Assembly: GCA_036381435.1 (NCBI GenBank)
Contig: DASVCW010000013.1
Location: 1 to 64,000 of the forward strand
Source: Fodinibius sp036381435
GTDB lineage: Bacteria; Bacteroidota; Rhodothermia; Balneolales; Balneolaceae
DNA length: 64,000 nt
Direction of reading: 5' to 3'
Under the pieces are notes generated by a model. It had not been told where the DNA came from and searched no databases. It worked only from the letters and a program-made list of their open reading frames with translations. Positions 1 through 7,638 of this stretch are shown here, in pieces. The position numbers and the translations under genes are program-made. Each line of letters opens with the position of its first letter. The first letter of the stretch is position 1.

Positions 1-96
1 TTGATCAACATTAATAACGGGCTGGGTTATACGCTTGCTCCGATACGCTACAACGCTTCGGCGAATATTTCAGTGATTCGATTGAGGGAGGAGTAG
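1..96 (+). CDS. C-terminal tail of an unidentified protein (partial)
   Basis: An open frame runs in from the left edge and stops at TAG 94-96, giving 31 residues that end in VIRLREE. The tail is too short to assign a family. Its alternating polar and hydrophobic residues would fit a final beta strand, but that is only an impression. A repeat-filled gap follows, so this gene ends its transcription unit here. Confidence 0.4.
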   Translation: MININNGLGYTLAPIRYNASANISVIRLREE

Positions 97-150
97 GGGT
101 TTAGATGGTGTTTACAGAGGTTAAGTTTTCAATGTGAATTACAGAAGGGT

Positions 151-325
151 CATCCCCCTGCGCCCCCTTCAAAGGGGGACAACATCCCATCTTTGATGGG
201 ATTTTAGGAGCTAGAAAATTTTTAGTAGCTATGAATCATGAAAAAGATTTTAATCTTAAAAATGTTTTTCATCATTCTCTTCAAAAGAAGAGAATAGTCT
301 CCCTTTGAAGGGGGCGCAGGGGGAT
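151..325. repeat. Composite inverted repeat of the CCCCCTGCGCCCCC family
   Basis: The arms at 151-176 and 300-325 are about 26 bp reverse complements of each other and contain the core CCCCCTGCGCCCCCTTC. Between them lie two smaller palindromes, at 184-202 (ATCCCATC/GATGGGAT) and 275-294 (TTCTCTTC/GAAGAGAA). Related single copies occur at 2497-2525, 7537-7593, 29031-29066 and 53690-53737. The 259 bp gap at 97-355 holds nothing else that I can recognise. Confidence 0.75.
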
Positions 326-355
326 GGCCGGTACTAATTCTAAAACACTGATCAA

Positions 356-2446
356 TTACGAACCTTCCAAAAGTTTACTAAAGCTATCGATTTCGTTAGT
401 CGGCAGCTCGCAGCTATAATTTTGGCAAACGTAAGCCGTAGCTTTACCATTTATCATTTTAAAATCGGAGAGAAAAGGAGAGAATTTTTCAATTTCTTTG
501 TCATCCGGATCTTTAAACAGGACTACGGCATTTGGCAGAAACTGGTCACTGAGTATCTCTAACATTTCCCGGGTGTCAGCATTTTCTTTCTTTCCTATGA
601 TGATAATTTCTTGTGAATCAGTTATTGCAAAATTGATCCCCTGAAGAGCAAAGCCAAATCCAGTTGGTGCTTTTTGAATATTGGTTGAAAACAATTGATT
701 CATTCTATCTGCCATTTCTTCCCATTTTGTACTTTCGGTTAGTCGTCCCAATTGAAGTAAATTCATCATCGCTACAGAATTGGATGAAGGAAGTGCACCA
801 TCATAAATCTCCTTTTTACGGCCAAGCAGTTTCTCACCGGATTTTGAGGTGAAATAAAACCCTGCCTTTTCATCATCCCAAAACTGATCTATAAACTTTT
901 GATTCAACTTGATAGCCTGTTGCAAATATTCAGGTTCAAAAGTAGCTTCATAAAGTTCAATAAGTCCCCAGATTAGAAAAGCAAAATCATCAGCGTGGGC
1001 ATCAATAGCTGCATTTCCTTTTCGCCAGCGATGCTTTAACTCATTATTTTCATCCAGTAAATGAGTGGAAATAAATTTATAGCATCTCTTCGCCTGCTTA
1101 ACATAGTCTTCATTCTGGAAAGCACGTCCCGCCTTTGCCAGGGCAGCAATCATCAGTCCATTCCAGTCGGTAAGAATTTTATCGTCCAAAAGTGGATGAA
1201 CTCTTTTTTCCCGGACTTCTAACAGTTTTTCCCGAACTGATTCCAGATGAGCTTCAAACTCCCGGATTTGCATACATTGCTTATCCGACAGCGCAGCCAT
1301 CGATTTTTGCAGGTGGGGAATATTTTTTCCGGTGCGATGTCCTGTTGCTTCATCCTTATAGTTGCCTTCTTCCGTAAGATTAAACACCTCGATCGCCAGT
1401 TTTGCTTCAGTCGCGGACAGAACTTCTCTAATCTCCGTCACACTCCACACATAAAACTTACCTTCTTCACCTTCGCTGTCGGCATCTTCAGCGGAATAAA
1501 ATCCTCCCCCATCATCCTGTAGCTTTCTTAATACATAAGAGATGATTTCATCAGCAGTTGTTTTGAATAAATCATTCTGCGTGAACTGCCAGGTTTCGGT
1601 ATAAATCAGTAACAGCATAGCCTGATCATAAAGCATTTTCTCAAAATGCGGTACCAGCCATTTGCGATCGGTTGAGTAGCGGTGAAAGCCAAAGCCGATC
1701 TGATCGAATAAGCCGCCCATTCGCATTTGTACAAGCGTTTTTTCGACCATTTCAAGTGCTTTTGAGCTCTTATTTTGTTTGGCGTATCGAAGCAGCAGCA
1801 TCAAATTGTGGGATGACGGAAATTTAGGCGCGGAACCGAATCCCCCATATTGTTTATCAAACTGTTGCTCGTATTGGTGAAAGGCTTTATCCAGAATATC
1901 ACTCTGCAACCTGTCACTTGATTCAAACGAGGTAGATTTTCTAAAAGCACTGATAATTTCCCTCGAAGAATTGGTGATTTTCTCCGGTTCATTCTGCCAG
2001 ATTTTTGATAGCCAGGGGATGAGCTCCCGCATTCCGGGACGTCCATGTCGTTCATTTTTGGGAATGTAGGTTGCGGCATAAAAGGGCTTTTTGTCGGGGG
2101 TTAGCAAAACATTCAGCGGCCAGCCTCCGCTGCCGGTCAGCATTTGGCAAACCAGCATGTAGGTGTTATCAATATCGGGACGTTCTTCGCGATCCACTTT
2201 AACGTTGACGAATGCATTATTCATCAGTCCGGCAATTTCTTCATCCTCAAACGACTCGTGCGCCATTACATGACACCAGTGGCAGGTGGCATAACCGATA
2301 GACAAGAAAACGGGTTTATTTTCGAGACGTGCCTTTTCAAAAGCTTCATCACTCCAGGGATACCAATCAACCGGGTTGTTGGCATGCTGAAGAAGGTAGG
2401 GGCTCGATTCGTTTGAGAGTTTATTCTGATGATTATTTGAAGCCAT
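356..2446 (-). CDS. DUF255 thioredoxin-fold / six-hairpin glycosidase-like protein (YyaL/SSP411 family)
   Basis: This protein has the family's N-terminal hallmark: SSPYLLQHANNPVDWYPW, followed by the thioredoxin-like CHWCHVM motif (CxxC at about residues 55-58) and DREERPDID. The long C-terminal half is helical and resembles an N-acylglucosamine epimerase-type alpha/alpha barrel. About 696 residues is normal for the family. Family members are conserved from bacteria to mammals (SPATA20), and no clear reaction is established. A TTG codon 15 nt upstream could also start the frame, but the ATG at 2446 places the NKLSNESSPYLLQHA block at the usual distance. The gene stands alone between repeat copies. 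Confidence 0.85.
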   Translation of the reverse strand: MASNNHQNKLSNESSPYLLQHANNPVDWYPWSDEAFEKARLENKPVFLSIGYATCHWCHVMAHESFEDEEIAGLMNNAFVNVKVDREERPDIDNTYMLVCQMLTGSGGWPLNVLLTPDKKPFYAATYIPKNERHGRPGMRELIPWLSKIWQNEPEKITNSSREIISAFRKSTSFESSDRLQSDILDKAFHQYEQQFDKQYGGFGSAPKFPSSHNLMLLLRYAKQNKSSKALEMVEKTLVQMRMGGLFDQIGFGFHRYSTDRKWLVPHFEKMLYDQAMLLLIYTETWQFTQNDLFKTTADEIISYVLRKLQDDGGGFYSAEDADSEGEEGKFYVWSVTEIREVLSATEAKLAIEVFNLTEEGNYKDEATGHRTGKNIPHLQKSMAALSDKQCMQIREFEAHLESVREKLLEVREKRVHPLLDDKILTDWNGLMIAALAKAGRAFQNEDYVKQAKRCYKFISTHLLDENNELKHRWRKGNAAIDAHADDFAFLIWGLIELYEATFEPEYLQQAIKLNQKFIDQFWDDEKAGFYFTSKSGEKLLGRKKEIYDGALPSSNSVAMMNLLQLGRLTESTKWEEMADRMNQLFSTNIQKAPTGFGFALQGINFAITDSQEIIIIGKKENADTREMLEILSDQFLPNAVVLFKDPDDKEIEKFSPFLSDFKMINGKATAYVCQNYSCELPTNEIDSFSKLLEGS

Positions 2447-2496
2447 AAAAGTGATGAGCAATTGGATTACAATTTCTAGTCTTTTCTACGTCAGGT

Positions 2497-2525
2497 CATC
2501 CCCCTGCGCCCCCTTCAAAGGGGGA
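2497..2525. repeat. Copy of the CCCCCTGCGCCCCC repeat
   Basis: This is a near-exact copy of the 151-179 arm, lying between mgsA and the DUF255 gene. It ends in a self-complementary CCCCCTTCAAAGGGGG hairpin, which could act as a terminator-like structure for the minus-strand gene upstream. Confidence 0.75.
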
Positions 2526-2571
2526 TTTATCTTCCCTTCAGGAAGATGATTTAAGTTAAACTCCAACCTTT

Positions 2572-3042
2572 TCAAAACCTTCTACTGTAATCCACCAGAA
2601 ATCGTTCATATTCTTCATCCAAGAGGGGAGAAGAGATTAAAAAATCGGCAGAGGCGCGGTTGCTGGCGGTGGGGATATTGTAGAGAACGGCGATACGTAA
2701 AATGGCCTTCACATCAACATCATGGGGTTGAGCCTGAAGTGGATCCCAGAAGAAAAACATGAGGTCGATTTTGTTCTCGGCGATGGCCGCGCCGATTTGA
2801 AGATCGCCGCCAAGCGGACCACTTTTAAAGCAGTTTACTTCAAGTCCCACTTCATCGGCAATCATTTTTCCCGTTGTACCCGTTCCGAATAAATTATGTT
2901 TTGAAAGAGAACCTTGATTAAACTCGCACCAGTCGATCAAATCGGCTTTACGATGATCATGGGCAATAAGCGCAATATTCTTCTTTTTTTTCATCATTTC
3001 AGAACTGTGAGCAATGGGTGGGTCAGAATTTTTATAACTCAT
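2572..3042 (-). CDS. mgsA: Methylglyoxal synthase
   Basis: The enzyme converts dihydroxyacetone phosphate to methylglyoxal and phosphate, a cytosolic bypass of lower glycolysis that relieves sugar-phosphate stress. Visible family features are IALIAHDHRK near residue 23, the phosphate-binding GTGTTGK near residue 53, SGPLGGDLQIGA with the expected catalytic Asp at about 80, and FFWDPLQAQPHDVDVKA. At 156 residues it matches E. coli MgsA apart from a short N-terminal extension; the MMKKKK methionines could be alternative starts. It appears monocistronic. Several VOC (glyoxalase-fold) proteins lie 55 kb away, but there is no evidence that they are linked to it. Confidence 0.93.
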   Translation of the reverse strand: MSYKNSDPPIAHSSEMMKKKKNIALIAHDHRKADLIDWCEFNQGSLSKHNLFGTGTTGKMIADEVGLEVNCFKSGPLGGDLQIGAAIAENKIDLMFFFWDPLQAQPHDVDVKAILRIAVLYNIPTASNRASADFLISSPLLDEEYERFLVDYSRRF

Positions 3043-3103
3043 AGATATGCTTGTTTAGGTTTCTGTATGTGAGTGCTGTTTTGATTTATATCAAAGCTGT
3101 AAC

Positions 3104-3186
3104 ATTAAGCTACACAAAGGAAACGCAAAGAACCATTAAGTATAAACTTTGCGATACTTGAGCATCTTTGAGAAACTTAGTGTAAC
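3104..3186. repeat. Degenerate dispersed inverted repeat (ACACAAAGG...CTTAGTGTAAC type)
   Basis: The segment reads as an imperfect hairpin built from the words ACACAAAGG, AACGCAAAG, CTTTGCG and TTAGTGTAAC. The same words recur at 33958-34019, 37451-37482, 60980-61060 and 61565-61618, so it is a member of a dispersed family, not a gene. It fills most of the 250 bp gap before ndk. Confidence 0.5.
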
Positions 3187-3292
3187 AAAAAGTAATAATT
3201 TAGCTTCGTTAATTAGTGAGCTAAGCTTTATATTTACCATCCTTTGTTTAAAAAGAAATTATCTAATTATTAATTTAAAATTTTATTTCTAA

Positions 3293-3724
3293 ATGGCTGC
3301 TGAACGAACCCTTACTATTCTCAAACCTGATTGTGTACGTAAAGAATTGATCGGTGAAGTTACCCATCGCATCCAGGAAGCGGGATTTAATATTGTAGCG
3401 ATGAAAATGACACGCTTAACCTTAGATACTGCCGGGGGATTTTACGCGGTTCATAAAGAACGTCCGTTTTTTGATGAACTCTGCGAATTTATGAGCAGTG
3501 GTCCTTGTGTACCTATGATTCTGGAAAAAGAAAACGGCATCGCTGATTTCCGCGAATTTATCGGTGCTACCAATCCCGATGAAGCGGAAGAGGGAACCAT
3601 TCGCGCTGATTTTGCAGACAGCCTGGGAGAAAATATTATCCATGGTTCCGATTCGGTTGAAAATGGTAAGATTGAAGCGGCCTATTTCTTCCCTGAAGCA
3701 GAAGTAGTTGCGAATAAATCCTAG
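3293..3724 (+). CDS. ndk: Nucleoside diphosphate kinase
   Basis: Transfers the gamma phosphate of ATP to NDPs through a phosphohistidine, balancing NTP and dNTP pools in the cytosol. The family pattern is complete: RTLTILKPDCVRK at the N terminus with the conserved Lys11, and the active-site block NIIHGSDSVE with catalytic His at about 117. Its 143 residues are typical for the family. The start is the ATG at 3293, just after an AT-rich leader without an obvious Shine-Dalgarno. It is probably monocistronic: a micro-repeat gap of about 65 bp separates it from the next gene. Confidence 0.96.
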   Translation: MAAERTLTILKPDCVRKELIGEVTHRIQEAGFNIVAMKMTRLTLDTAGGFYAVHKERPFFDELCEFMSSGPCVPMILEKENGIADFREFIGATNPDEAEEGTIRADFADSLGENIIHGSDSVENGKIEAAYFFPEAEVVANKS

Positions 3725-3789
3725 TCGTGAGTTATAGGTCTTGAGTTTTTGAGCACTCAGGACCCTATACCCTATACCTTATTCCCCCA

Positions 3790-5019
3790 ATGACTTTGCG
3801 AAAAATTATCCTTGTAATCCTTTTGTTCCTGCCCCTGGCATGTACTACGAAAAGTAATTCACAGGCCGTCAAAACAGGGGCTGAGGTTTTACTGGATAAA
3901 CATCTTGATGAGCTCGAAGGGAAGAGGGTAGGTTTGGTAATGAATCCCACTGCACGGGTTGAAGGCGTTCATATGTTGGATACTTTGCTTGCTCTGGATG
4001 TTAATGTAACGGTGCTTTTTGCCCCCGAGCATGGATTTCGCGGAGATTTCGGGGCGGGAGAAGTTATCAAAAATGGCATCGATCAGGCTACGGGGCTGCC
4101 CGTGTTTTCACTCTACGGCGAGATCAAAAAGCCCTCTCGAGAAATGCTTCAAAAGGTTGACCTGCTGCTTTTTGATATGCAGGATGTAGGTGCTCGTTTT
4201 TATACTTACAACGTAACTCTTGGAAATATTCTTGAAGCCGCCGGTGAGCATGGTGTTCCGGTTTGGGTGCTGGATCGTCCCAATCCTGCCGGCGGAAATT
4301 TAATCTCTGGCTGGATGATGCACGAAGAGCATCAATCGTTTATAGGGGCTTATCCGATACCGATGGCTCATGGAATGACACTTGGTGAACTGGCTAAAAT
4401 GATGGTCGGTGAACAATGGATCCAAAATGCAGCGCAGGTTGATTTACGGGTGATCGAAATGAAAGGCTGGAACCGGTCAACGAAATGGCCTCAAACGGGA
4501 CTTAAATGGATTCCGCCTTCACCCAACTTGCCCACTTTTAAACACGCTTATGCCTACTTGGGAACGGTACTTTTTGAAGGAACCAGTTTTTCTGAGGGAC
4601 GTGGTACAACTGATCCCTTTTTGAAAATCGGTTCACCCGGCACTCAAATAAGTGATGAACAGATCACCCGGCTGGATCAAAATTTTTCCGGGGTGAGCTT
4701 TGAACGCATTTCCTTCACCCCAAAGTCCATGCCCGGTAAAGCCCTTTATCCCGATCATGAAGGAGAATTATGTCATGGAGTGAAAATTACCGTTACCGAT
4801 CCTGATAAATTTAACCCTGTTGAACTGGGAATGGTCTTGCTAAAAGTTATGCTGCAAGCCACTCCAGGGGGCGAAACGACAGATTTTATCGAGTTACTGA
4901 GCGGTATTGATGAACCAGTACTTTTGGAACAATTGGCAGAACAGTCATATAAACAAAAATGGGAGAAAACGGCCAAAGAATTTTCCCAAAAAAGGGCAAA
5001 ATATCTGCTATATGATTAA
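3790..5019 (+). CDS. namZ: DUF1343 / NamZ-family exo-beta-N-acetylmuramidase lipoprotein
   Basis: DUF1343 proteins include Bacillus subtilis NamZ, which removes terminal MurNAc from peptidoglycan fragments, so a role in wall turnover or muropeptide recovery is likely. The N terminus (MTLRKIILVILLFLPLAC) is a signal sequence ending in a plausible lipobox with Cys18, implying a lipoprotein. Conserved family blocks are FAPEHGFRGDFGAGE, LLFDMQDVGARFYTY, LDRPNPAGG, AHGMTLGELA, WIPPSPNLPT and SFSEGRGTTDPF. The 409-residue length is normal. Function is transferred from the family; substrate specificity in this organism is inferred. Confidence 0.85.
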   Translation: MTLRKIILVILLFLPLACTTKSNSQAVKTGAEVLLDKHLDELEGKRVGLVMNPTARVEGVHMLDTLLALDVNVTVLFAPEHGFRGDFGAGEVIKNGIDQATGLPVFSLYGEIKKPSREMLQKVDLLLFDMQDVGARFYTYNVTLGNILEAAGEHGVPVWVLDRPNPAGGNLISGWMMHEEHQSFIGAYPIPMAHGMTLGELAKMMVGEQWIQNAAQVDLRVIEMKGWNRSTKWPQTGLKWIPPSPNLPTFKHAYAYLGTVLFEGTSFSEGRGTTDPFLKIGSPGTQISDEQITRLDQNFSGVSFERISFTPKSMPGKALYPDHEGELCHGVKITVTDPDKFNPVELGMVLLKVMLQATPGGETTDFIELLSGIDEPVLLEQLAEQSYKQKWEKTAKEFSQKRAKYLLYD

Positions 5020-5084
5020 GTAGCGGAACTTTTTGCAAAACTGATCGTACACCTTGACTTACTTTTAAAATAAATTTTGGTGTT

Positions 5085-5207
5085 ATGATATCAGTTATTG
5101 TAATTGCTTTTCTTATTTATCTGGCGGCAATTTCATTTTATCGTGAGGAAGCCTTGCAGATGGAAAAAGAAAAAGTGAAGCATGGTTCTCGTAAAAGCTT
5201 GATGTAA
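5085..5207 (+). CDS. Small single-pass membrane protein (40 aa), hypothetical
   Basis: An ATG at 5085 opens a 40-codon frame that begins MISVIVIAFLIYLAAISFY. This is a clean hydrophobic helix, followed by a charged, Lys/Glu-rich tail (EEALQMEKEKVKHGSRK) and a TAA stop. The N-out/C-in charge pattern is what a real small membrane protein would show. No family was recognised. It sits alone between namZ and the toxin-antitoxin pair, and no strong ribosome-binding site is visible. It could be chance, given its size. Confidence 0.45.
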   Translation: MISVIVIAFLIYLAAISFYREEALQMEKEKVKHGSRKSLM

Positions 5208-5268
5208 AAAAGAAAAGCTTTGAGGTTTCCTGTCTTTTAATCGTTTAAGTATTGCATTTCTGTTAAAT

Positions 5269-5306
5269 AAATAATAACATTGTTATAACAATAAAAATTA
5301 TTATTT
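5269..5306. promoter_or_regulatory. Palindromic operator candidate for the AbrB/Doc module
   Basis: A perfect 14 bp palindrome, ATTGTTATAACAAT (5279-5292), is flanked by an outer inverted pair, AAATAATAA (5269-5277) and TTATTATTT (5298-5306). The outer arm abuts the antitoxin ATG at 5307. Toxin-antitoxin operons are usually autorepressed by the antitoxin, and AbrB/MazE-fold proteins bind as dimers to such sites, so this is a likely autoregulatory operator that also covers the translation start. Confidence 0.6.
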
Positions 5307-5528
5307 ATGGAAACAAAAGTCAGAAGAATAGGAAATAGTTTAGGCGTAACGCTTCCAAAGCAGTTGATTGATGAATTACACTTGAAAAAGGGAGATAAGC
5401 TTACCATAGAGAAGAAAGGGGCCAATTTAGAACTTAAACCCATGGACCCGGAGTTTGAAGAATGGGCGGAAGCTTATCGTCAGGCGAATACTGATTACAA
5501 AGAAGTGCTGAAAGAACTGGCGAAGTGA
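5307..5528 (+). CDS. AbrB/MazE-family antitoxin
   Basis: The 73-residue protein has an N-terminal SpoVT-AbrB swapped-hairpin domain (VRRIGNSLGVTLPKQLIDEL, then LKKGDKLTIE). Its acidic C-terminal tail, from about residue 48 (PMDPEFEEWAEAYRQ), is the sort of segment that wraps and blocks a toxin. The downstream Doc toxin starts inside its stop codon (GTGA overlap at 5525-5528), so the two are translationally coupled. Expected role: dimeric DNA-binding antitoxin that neutralises Doc and represses the operon through the adjacent palindrome. Confidence 0.85.
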   Translation: METKVRRIGNSLGVTLPKQLIDELHLKKGDKLTIEKKGANLELKPMDPEFEEWAEAYRQANTDYKEVLKELAK

Positions 5529-5917
5529 TTAAGTTCTTGAATAAAGAAACTGTTCTGGCTTTTCACAAAGATCAAGTTGAAATATACGGGGGAAAACAGG
5601 GGATTCGGGATGAAGGGCTGTTAGAGTCTGCCTTGGCTCAGCCACAAGCAAGCTTCCAGGGAGAGTACGTCCATATAAGTGTGTTTGAAATGGCGGCTGC
5701 ATATGGATTTCATATCTGTAAAAATCACCCGTTTTTTGATGGAAATAAGCGTACAGCTTTAGTAGCAATTTATACTTTTCTTTATGTAAACGGTTACCGC
5801 CTGAAAGCTGAAAAGAATAGCCTATATGCTGTGATGATGGATTTGGCGAACGGAAAAGTTGAGAAGGGAGAGTTGGCGGAGTACTTAGAAGAAAACTGTG
5901 AGGAGAGGGAGGGGTAA
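5525..5917 (+). CDS. doc: Doc-type Fic-domain toxin (death-on-curing family)
   Basis: The 130-residue protein carries the Fic/Doc active-site signature HPFFDGNKRTAL at about residues 66-77, with the helices and size of the compact Doc subfamily. Phage P1 Doc phosphorylates EF-Tu and stops translation; the same activity is inferred here. The start is GTG at 5525, overlapping the antitoxin stop, and no in-frame ATG precedes the conserved GIRDEGLLESAL block. Doc is classically paired with Phd; the AbrB-type partner here is a known alternative. The pair is a chromosomal type II toxin-antitoxin system, with roles such as persistence or phage response being only possibilities. Confidence 0.9.
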   Translation: MIKFLNKETVLAFHKDQVEIYGGKQGIRDEGLLESALAQPQASFQGEYVHISVFEMAAAYGFHICKNHPFFDGNKRTALVAIYTFLYVNGYRLKAEKNSLYAVMMDLANGKVEKGELAEYLEENCEEREG

Positions 5918-6001
5918 TAAGGAACGCAGATTAAGCGGATGAAGCAGATTGTACTGATTCAAAATTTAATGGTTCTTTAACTAACCTTAATCGCTAATAT
6001 C

Positions 6002-6748
6002 TTACCCCATCTTCCTTCTCCACTCATAGCAAACTAGGGCCGCACTTACCGAAGCATTGAGCGATTCCACTCCATTTGCCATAGGTATTGTAATTTTATA
6101 ATCGCAATGTTCGAGCGTTTTTTGCCTGATGCCGCTTCCTTCATTGCCGATTACGAAAGCGAAGGGCCGGTCTATTTCTAAATCCCACAAATTTTGATCA
6201 CCGTTCATATCAAGACCGGCAATCCAGAAACCTTTATCCTTAAGTTTCATTATAGCCTGATTCAAATTTCCGACCCTAACAATGGGAATTTTTCCCGCGG
6301 TTCCTGCCGAAGCTTTAAAAACGGCAGGAGAGACGGGTGCCTGACGATGTTTGGGCACAAGCACCGCTTCCATTCCCGCTGCGGCGCCGGTTCGAAGAAT
6401 GGCTCCCAGATTTCCCGCATCCTCAATTTCGTTCAGAAGTAAAATGGCGGGATAATTAGCTGTATCAACGCTGTCAAGCCAGTTTCCAAAATCTTGGTAA
6501 GCGACGGCACTCATCAATGCTACCACGCCCTGGTCGTTTACTTTTCCAACAAAATCAAAAAGTTTGGAACCGGGGACGTGTGAAATGGGTATGCGATATT
6601 GTGAAGCTAATTCAAAAATAGATGAGAGCTGAGCATCGCGAAGCGTATCGCGGACGAAAATTTTTTCAATACGCTCAGCTTCTGTTTTTAAGGCTTCTTC
6701 AAGAGGATTTCGACCGTAGATATAAATGTTGGAATCCTTGTCAGGCAT
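6002..6748 (-). CDS. rlmB: 23S rRNA (guanosine-2'-O-)-methyltransferase RlmB (SpoU/TrmH family)
   Basis: SpoU-family SAM-dependent 2'-O-methyltransferase; RlmB modifies G2251 (E. coli numbering) in the 23S P loop. An N-terminal substrate-binding domain begins with IYGRNPLEEALKTEAERIEKI. The SPOUT knot motifs follow: NEIEDAGNLGAILRTGAAAG near residue 105, FVIGNEGSGIR near 198, and the C-terminal IPMANGVESLNASVSAAL. Its 248 residues are normal for RlmB. Family resemblance does not fully exclude another 2'-O-methyltransferase specificity. Monocistronic on the minus strand. Confidence 0.9.
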   Translation of the reverse strand: MPDKDSNIYIYGRNPLEEALKTEAERIEKIFVRDTLRDAQLSSIFELASQYRIPISHVPGSKLFDFVGKVNDQGVVALMSAVAYQDFGNWLDSVDTANYPAILLLNEIEDAGNLGAILRTGAAAGMEAVLVPKHRQAPVSPAVFKASAGTAGKIPIVRVGNLNQAIMKLKDKGFWIAGLDMNGDQNLWDLEIDRPFAFVIGNEGSGIRQKTLEHCDYKITIPMANGVESLNASVSAALVCYEWRRKMG

Positions 6749-6825
6749 AAAAAATTTTTTAGGATTGAAAGATCAGTAATTTGCGTTAATTATAGAAGCC
6801 TAGGTTATAAATAAAAAAGAAGATC

Positions 6826-7167
6826 ATGAAGAAACACGATCGCAATAAGGATGAGTTTATTCCAGAATCATCAAATATACCGCATTCTGAACAGAATAGT
6901 TTTTCCGTATTTTTTGAGCAGGTTCACACCATCAACGCTCTTTGTCTGATTGCGGGTTTGTTTCAAATTGTGCTGGGAGCAAGCGTAATTACCATTTCTA
7001 TTCTCGGTCTCGTGCAGGAACTTTGGCTCGCAAATGCGCTAACGATGCTTGCCAGCGTTTCTACTATAATTGGTTGTTATCTTGTGTATATTACCGTTTC
7101 AAAAAAACGCGATCCGCAGGCTTTACTGCGCGAGGCGATGAAACGGGTGATGGAATCAAAAAATTAG
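6826..7167 (+). CDS. Hypothetical membrane protein, two TM helices
   Basis: The 113-residue protein has a hydrophilic N terminus of about 35 residues and two hydrophobic helices (roughly residues 36-62 and 66-90, e.g. ALCLIAGLFQIVLGASVITIS). It ends in a basic amphipathic tail (KKRDPQALLREAMKRVMESK). I do not recognise a family. The next gene begins after a single base, so the two are surely co-transcribed. The divergent rlmB gene shares the upstream gap. Confidence 0.65.
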   Translation: MKKHDRNKDEFIPESSNIPHSEQNSFSVFFEQVHTINALCLIAGLFQIVLGASVITISILGLVQELWLANALTMLASVSTIIGCYLVYITVSKKRDPQALLREAMKRVMESKN

Positions 7168-7168
7168 T

Positions 7169-7501
7169 ATGGCAAACTTTAGCGATTCGGAAGAACAAAA
7201 ACGGTTACAATCATACCTCAATATACACTTAAAAAAAGATAAACAGACGCTCCCGATTTCGGATCAGATTGATGATTTGCACAAAAGAAACCGCAATAAA
7301 TGGTTTCAACTCGGGATCAATGTACTTGCTATCCTCTTTTTCGGCTACTCTTTTTATTATGACATTACCCAGCTCAGCCAGACTTTTTTCATCATTCTTG
7401 TAGCGGTTTTCGGGGTGAATGTGGGACTCATTTTCTATCAAAAGAACCAAATTAATGAACTGATTGATTACCTGAACTGGAAAAAGCAGCATGAAGGGTA
7501 A
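7169..7501 (+). CDS. Hypothetical membrane protein, two TM helices
   Basis: The 110-residue protein has a charged N-terminal half (residues 1-45, possibly coiled) and two hydrophobic helices around residues 49-66 and 71-88 (FFIILVAVFGVNVGLIFY). A short polar tail with a YLNWKKQHEG end follows. No family was recognised. It lies 1 nt after the preceding two-helix protein. The similar size and topology suggest that the pair forms one small membrane complex, which is inference. Confidence 0.65.
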   Translation: MANFSDSEEQKRLQSYLNIHLKKDKQTLPISDQIDDLHKRNRNKWFQLGINVLAILFFGYSFYYDITQLSQTFFIILVAVFGVNVGLIFYQKNQINELIDYLNWKKQHEG

Positions 7502-7536
7502 ATTTACTCATTATATGATAGCTTTATGATTTTTTA

Positions 7537-7593
7537 ATCCCTTTCAAAGAAAGGGATGTCGTCCCCCTTCGAAGGGGGTGCAGGGGGATGACC
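7537..7593. repeat. Copy of the CCCCCTGCGCCCCC repeat with its own hairpin
   Basis: A hairpin ATCCCTTTC/GAAAGGGAT at 7537-7557 is followed by GTCCCCCTTCGAAGGGGG and GCAGGGGGATGAC, the reverse-orientation core of the 151-325 family. It lies between the membrane-protein pair and the GDPD gene. Confidence 0.7.
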
Positions 7594-7638
7594 TTTTGGA
7601 TTATGAGCTTTATTTATTAAAAGCTTATTTTGCTACCT

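Noticed and set aside
151..325. Considered a CRISPR array or a transposon end
   Set aside because: There are no evenly spaced direct repeats with distinct spacers; the copies are inverted pairs scattered over the window.
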